From JACKOD01 sp041591635 (GTDB lineage: Bacteria > Pseudomonadota > Gammaproteobacteria > Pseudomonadales > Oleiphilaceae): DNA of 29,886 nucleotides. A program made the translations under genes and the position numbers. Positions 16,332 to 23,517 of the stretch are shown here, in pieces. Numbering within the stretch: position 1 is the stretch's first letter; each line of letters begins with the position of its first letter. The DNA lies in the NCBI GenBank assembly GCA_041591635.1, contig JBFHRO010000011.1:1-29886 (forward strand), read 5' to 3'. The notes under the pieces were generated by a model. That model did not search any database. It saw only the letters and a list, made by a program, of their open reading frames with translations, and was not told where the DNA came from.

Positions 16332-17537
16332 TTAACGCAATTCGGTGGAGGATTTATCCAGCAAGCGTCGGGCAATGATCAATTGCTGGATTTGTTGGGT
16401 GCCTTCAAAGATATCGAGGATTTTGGAATCCCGAGCCCATTTTTCCAACAGCTGCTTTTCACTGTACCCCAAACTCCCGCACAGCTCTGCGCATCGCAGC
16501 GTAATGGCGTTGGCGACCCGGCCGGCCTTGGCTTTGGCCATCGAAGCCTCCATCGAGTTGGGCATGCCGTTATCGGCCATCCAGGCGGCTTTGAGGGTAA
16601 GAAGGCGGGCGGCTTCCAGATCCGCTTCCATTCGGTACATTTCGGCAATGGCGGCGTGATTGGTGAACACGGGTAACAGGTAGTCAGCTTGCAGCCCTTC
16701 ACGGCTGAACAGCTCGCGTGTCAGTTCAAATGAGGCTCGGGCGACACCCACGGCCATTGCCGCGACCACCGGGCGGGTATTGTCGAAGGTCTGCATGACG
16801 CCGCTAAAGCCCTGCTTGTCATCAATGGCGGGGTTGCCCAGCAGATTTTCCCTGGGTACCCTGCAGTCGGAAAACACCAGCGTTGCGGTATCGGAAGCAC
16901 GGATCCCCAGTTTCTTCTCCAGTCGCGCCAGTTCCATACCGGGCGTGCCTTTTTCAATGACAAAGGATTTGATGGCTTTGCGCCCCAGCGATTTGTCCAG
17001 GGTAGCCCACACCACCACGGCATCACAACGGCTGCCGGCAGTAACGAAGATCTTTTCACCATTGATGACGTACTCGTCGTCTTCCAGTCTGGCGGTGGTG
17101 GTAATACTGGCCGAGTCGGAACCGGCGCCGGGCTCCGTAATGGCCATGGCGGCCCACAAATGCTTGAAACGTTCCAGTTGTTCCGGGGTGGCAACCGCGG
17201 CGATAGCGGCATTGCCCAGGCCCTGACGCGGCAGGCTCAACGCCAGTCCGACATCGCCCCAGCACAGCTCGATCAGCCCTAGCACGGTTGACATATTGGT
17301 GCCGTTGACGATGGCGGCATCACGTTCCTTTCGTTGGCGCAGTTTGCTGGCCCCCGCACCACCATGAAAATCGCTGTCATTCATGCCATCCATGATGGAA
17401 GCCAGCATATCCAGTTCAACCGGATAGGCATGCTCGACCCGGTCATACTTGCGTGAAATCGGCCGGAATATTTCTGCCGCGACTTGATGAGCCTGATGAA
17501 TAATGGCGTTGAATTTGCGAGGGATTTCAAGATTCAT
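16332..17537 (-). CDS. Acyl-CoA dehydrogenase family protein, catalytic-type subunit
   Basis: This 401-residue flavoprotein has the acyl-CoA dehydrogenase fold. It keeps ITEPGAGSD (134-141), an FVTAG equivalent of the WIT flavin motif (164-168), and the catalytic-type Glu in FEGTQQIQ (E378, matching Glu376 of medium-chain dehydrogenase). It lacks the R..FG.P....Q motif (SREGLQADYLLPVFTNH is found instead) and the GG.G motif (CGSLGY instead). In homotetrameric family members these bind FAD across the dimer interface. The ATG at 17537 is chosen for AGGA 8 bases upstream; a TTG-type extension to 17567 is weaker. It follows the second dehydrogenase-like gene by 33 bases and is probably co-transcribed with it. 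Confidence 0.9.
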   Translation of the reverse strand: MNLEIPRKFNAIIHQAHQVAAEIFRPISRKYDRVEHAYPVELDMLASIMDGMNDSDFHGGAGASKLRQRKERDAAIVNGTNMSTVLGLIELCWGDVGLALSLPRQGLGNAAIAAVATPEQLERFKHLWAAMAITEPGAGSDSASITTTARLEDDEYVINGEKIFVTAGSRCDAVVVWATLDKSLGRKAIKSFVIEKGTPGMELARLEKKLGIRASDTATLVFSDCRVPRENLLGNPAIDDKQGFSGVMQTFDNTRPVVAAMAVGVARASFELTRELFSREGLQADYLLPVFTNHAAIAEMYRMEADLEAARLLTLKAAWMADNGMPNSMEASMAKAKAGRVANAITLRCAELCGSLGYSEKQLLEKWARDSKILDIFEGTQQIQQLIIARRLLDKSSTELR

Positions 17538-17570
17538 GAGGAGCTTCCTGGCGGGTAATGGCAACAAGGG

Positions 17571-18881
17571 TCAGGCGTGCAGACCACTGTACAGGGTAGC
17601 AATGACGCGCAAATCCCGATACCAGCGTTCGACCGGGTGTTCTTTGATAAAGCCGTGGCCACCGAGTAACTGCACACCGCGCGTGGCGATTTCCATGGAT
17701 TTTTCGGCACAGAGCACGCGTGCCAGATAGATTTCGCGATGACTGGGCAGCTTCTGATCGTGACGGCTCGCAGCGCGCTGGGCCAGGAGCCGCATGCTTT
17801 CCAGCTCAATGGCAATATCGGCAACGGTGAAGGCGATCGACTGGCGATGGCTGATAGGCTCGCCAAAGGCATAACGCTGATTGCAATAGGGGATGACATA
17901 ATCCAGTACCGCCTGGCAGGTGCCAATCGCCAGACCGCAGACCGCCAGAGAGGCAAGATCGGTAAAATGCTGATAGTTGAAGTCGAGGGTGCCGAGCAAA
18001 TTGGCTTCGTCGATTTCGACCTGCTCGAAATGCACCTCACAGAGCTGCGCGGCACGCACCCCCATGCCGTCGTCCCGTGTCACCGTGATGCCCTTGAGTG
18101 CCGAGTCAACGATGGCCACCCGAATTCTGCCATTGGGCATTTGCGCCGGTACAAGCAAAAGATCGGCCTGCTCTGCCAGAGGCACAAGGCACTTGGTGCC
18201 ATTGAGCTTGTAGCCGTTGTCACAATGACCGAGCGTGGTTTTAAGTTCATGGGGGATGAAAAGAATGCCGGGTTCGTTCACTGCCAAGGTTGCGTTTGCC
18301 TGCGGCTGACTCACAAGTGCGGGCAGCCAGCGCTTTTGCTGCTCGGGAGTTCCCCAGCGAATCAGAACATTGGCCGCACTCATGTTGCCCAGCAACCCCA
18401 GCGTCAGGCCCATGTCGCCCCACGCCAGTCTCTCGGTTATCAGCAGTGAGGTGAGGGCGCTCTGAGCTCGCATATAGCCACCCATGCTCTCGGGGATGAC
18501 GGCCTCGACCAGCCCGAGTTCACGCACCTGCTCGCGGATTTCGTCGCTGAGCAGGGCGCATTCGTCCATGGATGCCGCCTGCGGGCGCAAAACTGTACGT
18601 GCAAACAGGTCAAGGCTGTCGCAAATCAGCTGTTGTTCTTCTGACAGGGTCAGGTCAAAAACGCGGCTGCTGTCTTTGTCTTCGGGCGTCATGCGCAGCG
18701 GAAAAAGCTGGCGGGCACGTTGCAGCTGATCGTTCGCCGTATTCAATACCTGAAAACCGGCACGGGTGGAGTAATAGGCGATGCGTTCGGCCGGTTTGCG
18801 CAGCCCGAGTTTATCGATCCAGGTCGAACCGGCCACCTTGTTGACGGCGGAAAGGGTAAATCCAATAGGATCCTTTGCCAT
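17571..18881 (-). CDS. Acyl-CoA dehydrogenase-like protein lacking the catalytic Glu
   Basis: This 436-residue protein has an unusual N-terminal extension of about 75 residues before the dehydrogenase fold. It keeps the partner-side FAD motifs RYAFGEPISHRQ (336-347) and QLLGGHGF with HPVERWYRD (404-422). The catalytic position is Ser (S432 in LYSG), and the chain ends four residues later, without the usual GTSQIQ tail. TEPGAGSD is replaced by NEPGILF (202-208), and the WIT flavin motif by LVPLA. It therefore probably cannot work alone. A strong AGGAG lies 6 bases before the ATG. It is the first gene of a two-gene unit with the catalytic-type dehydrogenase, and a heteromer is the simplest explanation. 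Confidence 0.88.
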   Translation of the reverse strand: MAKDPIGFTLSAVNKVAGSTWIDKLGLRKPAERIAYYSTRAGFQVLNTANDQLQRARQLFPLRMTPEDKDSSRVFDLTLSEEQQLICDSLDLFARTVLRPQAASMDECALLSDEIREQVRELGLVEAVIPESMGGYMRAQSALTSLLITERLAWGDMGLTLGLLGNMSAANVLIRWGTPEQQKRWLPALVSQPQANATLAVNEPGILFIPHELKTTLGHCDNGYKLNGTKCLVPLAEQADLLLVPAQMPNGRIRVAIVDSALKGITVTRDDGMGVRAAQLCEVHFEQVEIDEANLLGTLDFNYQHFTDLASLAVCGLAIGTCQAVLDYVIPYCNQRYAFGEPISHRQSIAFTVADIAIELESMRLLAQRAASRHDQKLPSHREIYLARVLCAEKSMEIATRGVQLLGGHGFIKEHPVERWYRDLRVIATLYSGLHA

Positions 18882-19019
18882 GTATTGCTCCTTTAACAGG
18901 GAAAAGCCGCACGACAGACACGTCAGCCTGGGCTCAAACTAACCTGCAGACCATCCCGAGGCATTGGCAAGCCTGCTCGAAGGAAGTGTCAATTCAGTCA
19001 ACAGGCGGTGAAGCAGGGA

Positions 19020-19709
19020 TCAAGGTAACAGAATGCGGAACACGCCGCCGCCGAGGCTACCACCGTTTTGTAACTCGATATACCCGTGCACGCCATTTTG
19101 GTGGTGCATGTAAGCCACCTGTGACGCGAAATACAACCCCAGGCTGGTGCTTCCGGTATCAAAGTCGATCCCCTTCTGGATTTGACCGGGGGCATTGATC
19201 ATGGCGTTGGGGTAACCGGTACCGTTGTCTTCCACTTCAATGACCAGCAGTTTCTCCTGCGTGCGGGCACGCAGGATGATTTTGTCCTTGGTATAACGGG
19301 CGGCGTTGGTGAGGGTGTTATTGAGTATGCCAGCGATCAGGTCGCGGTCAAAATAGCCAACCAGATCATGCTCGCATTCCACCTGCATGGTGATGTTGCG
19401 AGCGTTGAACAAGAGTTCGTAACGCACGCTCTGTTCGCGCAAAAAGTCGCTGACATAGTGCTCTTCAATATGCACACCCAGGCTCTGATCTTCGAGCCGA
19501 TAGATTCCCAGCAGCTGAATCAGATCGTTATTGACCCGCTCGGCTTCGTATTGCAGCGTTGCCAGCCGGGTCGAGGTTTGCATTTCGGGCGGGAGTTCCT
19601 CCACGATGGTTTCAAGCGAATGCAGCAGCATGCTCAGCGAGTTTTTCATGTCGTGAACCGCGCTTGCCATCACCATGGCAAAGTCGGGTTTTTTGGCGAG
19701 GCTTTTCAT
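19020..19709 (-). CDS. Small sensorless histidine kinase
   Basis: This 229-residue cytoplasmic protein is a histidine kinase core without any sensor or transmembrane part. The phosphoacceptor His is H19 in VHDMKNSL. The ATPase domain follows, with an N box (LTNAARYT), a G1 box (VEDNGTGYP) and a G2-like GSTSLGLYFA. The ATG at 19709 has AGGA 9 bases upstream; an upstream extension to 19745 is less likely. It lies 101 bases downstream of the receiver-TPR gene on the same strand, which makes that protein the obvious partner. With no sensor, the input must come through protein contact. Confidence 0.88.
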   Translation of the reverse strand: MKSLAKKPDFAMVMASAVHDMKNSLSMLLHSLETIVEELPPEMQTSTRLATLQYEAERVNNDLIQLLGIYRLEDQSLGVHIEEHYVSDFLREQSVRYELLFNARNITMQVECEHDLVGYFDRDLIAGILNNTLTNAARYTKDKIILRARTQEKLLVIEVEDNGTGYPNAMINAPGQIQKGIDFDTGSTSLGLYFASQVAYMHHQNGVHGYIELQNGGSLGGGVFRILLP

Positions 19710-19810
19710 GGTACGAATTCCTGTTGGCCTGGGTCGGTGAAGCAAGGGTCATGGTGTGGTTGTGGTATGGAATTCCTGTCACACGGCATTTCAGTCGCGG
19801 GAGTTGAGTA

Positions 19811-21523
19811 TTACCTCTTTTGCAGCTGGGCCAATTTGCTCACCAGATGCTGGTAGCGTTTGTACTGCCGGTGTTGACTGGGAATATGGGCAACATTATC
19901 AAGGCAGATCTGCGACATTCTGAGCCACTCGGCCGAGGGGGCCTGGGGGTCCATGGCTTTCATCAACACCTGAACCAGGTTCAGGTTGAGCGCAGGGTGT
20001 CTGGGGGTGACTTCCAGGGCTTCCTTAAACACAGTGACGGCTTCCTGGAGTTTGCCTTGCTCGAAGTAGGCGATGCCTTTGCGATTCAGTTCGCGCGCCT
20101 TGACCTTGCTTTGCAGGTTCACAGGCTCATCAAGCAACTCCTCGATACGATTCATGATCGCCGGGTCACTGCCGTATTTGTCGGCCAGTGATTGCAGCAG
20201 TTTTTCGGCGCGCTGAGGCTGATTGATGGAGTAAAGCGTGTGCGCAAGTTCAAGTCCTGCTTCGGCGCTAAGATCGTCTGGCTTGGCCATGGATTCAACG
20301 CGAGCCATGGATTTCTGGCTTGCAGCGGTGTTGTTTTGCCCGGCATGGACACGGGTTTCAATCAGAAGGGCGTTGAGTTGCACTTCTTTGTTATCTTCAT
20401 AGCGCTTCGAGGCTTTGGTGAGGGTTTGCAAGGCTTCCTTGGCGTAGGCCTTGCCTTTGTCGCTGGTATCACCTTCACTCAGATCCGACAGACACCGGCC
20501 AAGGTTGAGGTAGTTCTCGGCTTTTTCAAATACCGAGTTGGTACCAAATTTTACGGTGGCTCGCCACGCCTGGGCGGCAGCCTCAATATCCTGGTTGATT
20601 TGTGCAAGTTCCCCCAGGTGTTGTTGGCGCGGAATGGCGCGCGGCGAGAGCCGCACGGCCTGCTGCAAGATTGTCTGGGCTTCTTTCTTGCGTCCCTTTT
20701 TCTCCAGCGCAGTGGCAAGATGGTCGTAGGCTTCCATCTGTTCTGGCGATTCGCTGATCACCTTTTGCAGAGTTTCGATCGCGGCATCGTAGTTTTGCTG
20801 CCCAAGGAGCACCTTGCCCAGCCCCACCCGCGCCCAGGGAATTTCACGCCGGGTCAGAATGTCTTCGTAGATCTTCTGGGCATGGGCGTAATCGCCGGTT
20901 TCGTAATAGAGCCCTGCCAGCGTCTTGAAGCACCAGCCTTGATAGCGCCCCCCCTTCTTGATTTCCAGCAGACACAGAGAAATGGCCTTGGGATAGTTCT
21001 CAAGGTCCATTTCCTGGGTGATGGGCAACAAATCCTCCCGCTGCGATATCAGACCGTCGAGGCGCATTTGCAAAGAGGCCTTGGTAATGGGTTTGGCGAT
21101 GTAGCAATCGGGTTGGTATTCGCGGGCCCCCATGACAATATCTTTCGAGGTTTCGGCGGTGATGAGTATAAAAATACTGCTGTGCTTCAATCGTTTTGAC
21201 TGGCGCAGGTCTTCCAGTACCTGCTGGCCGTTCTTGGTGTTGTCGCCCATATTGAAGTCGCACAGCACTATGTCATAGTTTTCGCTTGAGCACCGGTTAA
21301 TGGCTTCATCACCACTATTTGCCGTGTCAACGTGCTCGACACCGAACATGCGAATCATTCCCTTGATAGACATACGAAAGTTTTCGAAATCGTCGACTAC
21401 CAGGAATTTCAGCTTACGGTAGACCTTGAGAAGATGAATGTTGCTCAGGGTGGTCTCTCCACGTCGCGTTAGTACAGGCGGTTTGTTGATACAGGCCGGG
21501 CCATTCGCTGGCCACGCAACCAT
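19811..21523 (-). CDS. Response regulator with TPR-repeat output
   Basis: This 570-residue cytoplasmic protein starts with an intact receiver domain: acidic pair DD, phosphoacceptor D89 in LCDFNM, LITAET and K144 in IAKPI. It is followed by about 400 residues of tetratricopeptide repeats (about 175-560) and no DNA-binding or enzymatic domain, so output is probably protein binding. The start is uncertain. The ATG at 21523 is annotated, but it gives a long unconserved leader. The best ribosome binding site, GGAGAG at 21455-21460, instead precedes a CTG at 21448, which would give 545 residues. The next gene is a sensorless histidine kinase that probably phosphorylates it. Confidence 0.87.
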   Translation of the reverse strand: MVAWPANGPACINKPPVLTRRGETTLSNIHLLKVYRKLKFLVVDDFENFRMSIKGMIRMFGVEHVDTANSGDEAINRCSSENYDIVLCDFNMGDNTKNGQQVLEDLRQSKRLKHSSIFILITAETSKDIVMGAREYQPDCYIAKPITKASLQMRLDGLISQREDLLPITQEMDLENYPKAISLCLLEIKKGGRYQGWCFKTLAGLYYETGDYAHAQKIYEDILTRREIPWARVGLGKVLLGQQNYDAAIETLQKVISESPEQMEAYDHLATALEKKGRKKEAQTILQQAVRLSPRAIPRQQHLGELAQINQDIEAAAQAWRATVKFGTNSVFEKAENYLNLGRCLSDLSEGDTSDKGKAYAKEALQTLTKASKRYEDNKEVQLNALLIETRVHAGQNNTAASQKSMARVESMAKPDDLSAEAGLELAHTLYSINQPQRAEKLLQSLADKYGSDPAIMNRIEELLDEPVNLQSKVKARELNRKGIAYFEQGKLQEAVTVFKEALEVTPRHPALNLNLVQVLMKAMDPQAPSAEWLRMSQICLDNVAHIPSQHRQYKRYQHLVSKLAQLQKR

Positions 21524-21624
21524 AAACACCTGTAAGTGTAGCAATGATTCAACGGGTTGCAGTTAAATGCGCACGCAGATCGGCAGGAGTGGATGTGGTG
21601 TAACAAAGGCGCTTCTGAGGCTGG

Positions 21625-21927
21625 TCATAATCCCAGAAAGAGTGTCAGTCCGATGAGTGCCGCGCTGATCAGAATGCCCAGATTGAGTCCGAGGACCCAG
21701 TAATTCAACGGGGTTCGAACTGCCAGACGAAAGAATGCCAACACACCGAGGCCGGCAATGACCATCACCAGTTCAGCAAATACCATGGAGATGACGGTAT
21801 CCAGCGGGATAGCGTCACCCCCCAGGTTATAGTGGAAGCTCACAGCGGCTACCAGGCACCAGAGCACTGCTGCAAACGAGGGTACCCAGGCAACGCGCAA
21901 CCACGGGGTGTGAGTGGATTTTGTCAT
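21625..21927 (-). CDS. Small three-helix membrane protein, unknown
   Basis: This 100-residue hydrophobic protein has three predicted transmembrane helices (about 9-30, 42-65 and 75-98), joined by short loops, including a HYNLGGDAIPLD segment between the first two. I do not recognise a named family. The ATG at 21927 has a weak GGTGA site 5 bases upstream; a GTG at 21936 is the alternative. It lies about 100 bases downstream of the binding-protein gene on the same strand. Confidence 0.65.
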   Translation of the reverse strand: MTKSTHTPWLRVAWVPSFAAVLWCLVAAVSFHYNLGGDAIPLDTVISMVFAELVMVIAGLGVLAFFRLAVRTPLNYWVLGLNLGILISAALIGLTLFLGL

Positions 21928-22035
21928 ATCGATCACCGAAAATCGCTAATTCCGCCCAGTCTAATCGCAGGGGCTTGGATGCGGCTTTACTTCGGTCAAT
22001 AGCGTCTGCAGTGCCTCGGCTGTTTCGGTGTGAAA

Positions 22036-23229
22036 TCAGTGCGGTTTGATAGCATCGCGCCAGTCGGCCAGAGGTTCAAACGCCTGATTGCGAATAATGG
22101 TTGGCCACAGCGAGTGACTGGCCTGGTGTTCCTTGGGTGAAAGACTCAGTGGTGCACCCAGGCCAATATCGAAATCGCCCAGTTTTTGCAGGCTTTCGAC
22201 CAGGCTCTCGCGAGACCAGGGCGCGCTGGTGTTTTGTAGTGCCAGTCCCAGAATGCGGGCCGCAATATAGCCTTCGAGCGAGACAAATCCGACGTTGTTG
22301 GTGGCGCGATGCTGGCGCAGTGCCTCCCGGTATTCCTTGATGATGGGGAGGTCTGCATCGTAGTGGGGAACCACCTGGGTCACGATAACGCCTTCTGCAT
22401 CCGTGCCCAGTGCATTTAGAAGCGCCTGGCTGCCAACAAAAGAAACGTTCAGATAAATCGTCTTGGGAAATTCCCGCTTTGCCAGTTGGATGAATTTTGC
22501 ACAGGGTGCGTAGGCACCCACCATGATAATGGCTTTAGGCTCAGTCGGAGCATCCAGCAGGTTTGCCAGCGCTTCTTCGACGTTGAGGGTGTTACGGGTA
22601 TAGCGGCCGTGAACCAGTGAGGCGGTATTGGTGATCCCGCGGCGTTTTAGCGCGCTGATGGCACCTTGATAGCCCGCATCGCCGTAGCCGTCGTTTTGGG
22701 TGAAAAAAGCGATCTCCTCTGGTTTGATGCCGTTATCCAGCAGGCCGTCGATCATGGCGGCCGTTTCTTCGGCATAGCTTGCCCGATAATTGATGACATA
22801 GCGCTCGGGCGGGTTTTGACGCAGGATTCCCGCACCGGTAAAGGCACCAAAGAGTAACGTTTTGTTTTCGTTGGCAATCGGCGCTGTGACAATGGCCGTA
22901 GGCGTTCCTACATTGCCAATTACCGCCAGCACCTTTTTTTCTTCAATAAGCGTACGCATGTTGGGGGCAGCGCGAGCAGGCTCGTAACCATCGTCGAGTG
23001 TGACCAGTTTGATCTGGTGCCCCTGAATGCCGCCCTCGCGATTTACCTTGTTCAAATAGGCTTCTATGCCCGTTTGCATTTCGGTTCCCAGCGCACTGGC
23101 CGGGCCTGATAGTGCCGTGGTCATGCCCAGTACTATTTCTTTTTCAGCAGCAACGCTTAAGGCGCTGAAGAAGAGCGTGGTAAGCAAGGCGCCAAAGCGC
23201 TTTATCAAGGATCGAGTATTGGTGATCAT
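22036..23229 (-). CDS. Periplasmic binding protein, Leu/Ile/Val-receptor type
   Basis: This 397-residue protein has a signal peptide (cleavage near ALSVAA-EKE, residue 28) and a type 1 periplasmic-binding fold of the branched-chain amino acid receptor family. Typical segments are IVLGMTTALSGPASALG near the mature start, NREGGIQGHQIKLVTLDDGYEP and VIGNVGTPTA. The length matches ABC-transporter substrate-binding proteins. No ABC permease or ATPase gene is next to it. It is instead divergent from a chemoreceptor gene, so a role as a periplasmic ligand sensor is plausible. GGAAG lies 7 bases before the ATG. The ligand cannot be predicted beyond amino acids or related small molecules. Confidence 0.88.
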   Translation of the reverse strand: MITNTRSLIKRFGALLTTLFFSALSVAAEKEIVLGMTTALSGPASALGTEMQTGIEAYLNKVNREGGIQGHQIKLVTLDDGYEPARAAPNMRTLIEEKKVLAVIGNVGTPTAIVTAPIANENKTLLFGAFTGAGILRQNPPERYVINYRASYAEETAAMIDGLLDNGIKPEEIAFFTQNDGYGDAGYQGAISALKRRGITNTASLVHGRYTRNTLNVEEALANLLDAPTEPKAIIMVGAYAPCAKFIQLAKREFPKTIYLNVSFVGSQALLNALGTDAEGVIVTQVVPHYDADLPIIKEYREALRQHRATNNVGFVSLEGYIAARILGLALQNTSAPWSRESLVESLQKLGDFDIGLGAPLSLSPKEHQASHSLWPTIIRNQAFEPLADWRDAIKPH

Positions 23230-23253
23230 GGTTAAGCTTCCGTGTGGGCGATG

Positions 23254-23333
23254 ACACTACAGGTGCGAATCCAAAGGCGGCGTGCGTTGTCCCTTTCCTT
23301 GGCAAATATTGTCTACACTCAGTTCTGTAGTGT
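23254..23333. promoter_or_regulatory. Distant 9-bp inverted repeat in the binding-protein/chemoreceptor gap
   Basis: ACACTACAG (23254-23262) and its exact complement CTGTAGTGT (23325-23333) flank a 62-base interval just upstream of the binding-protein gene. Paired operator half-sites are possible, as is chance. Confidence 0.25.
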
Positions 23334-23415
23334 TCGAGGTTATGGTTTTGTGCCAGAACGCGAGCGTCAACAAAGGTTCGAGCATTGACACAAGATCGTT
23401 CATGATTGATAAAAG

Positions 23416-23442
23416 TCAAGGAAATGAAGATGGTGCCGATGG
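23416..23442 (+). promoter_or_regulatory. Candidate sigma-28 (FliA) promoter of the chemoreceptor gene
   Basis: TCAAGGAA (23416-23423), 11 bases, then GCCGATGG (23435-23442) match the layout of flagellar sigma-28 promoters (-35 TAAAG/TCAAG, -10 GCCGATAA) in spacing and in the GCCGAT core. It is about 75 bases upstream of the chemoreceptor ATG, a common arrangement for chemoreceptor genes. Confidence 0.5.
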
Positions 23443-23517
23443 TTAGGGAGAAGAGTTACGAACGGTTGAGTCTGCCTCAACATGCGGTCATAACCCGAAT
23501 TTGAATAAGGATTTGCC

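Noticed and set aside
20192..21199. 335-residue open frame opposite the receiver-TPR gene
   Set aside because: It lies wholly antisense to a well-supported gene, has no Shine-Dalgarno or domain, and its composition is that of a reverse reading of GC-rich coding DNA.
21962..22035. In-frame continuation of about 22 codons after the binding-protein TGA, suggesting stop readthrough
   Set aside because: The extension is short, has no family resemblance, and the binding protein is already full length at the TGA.
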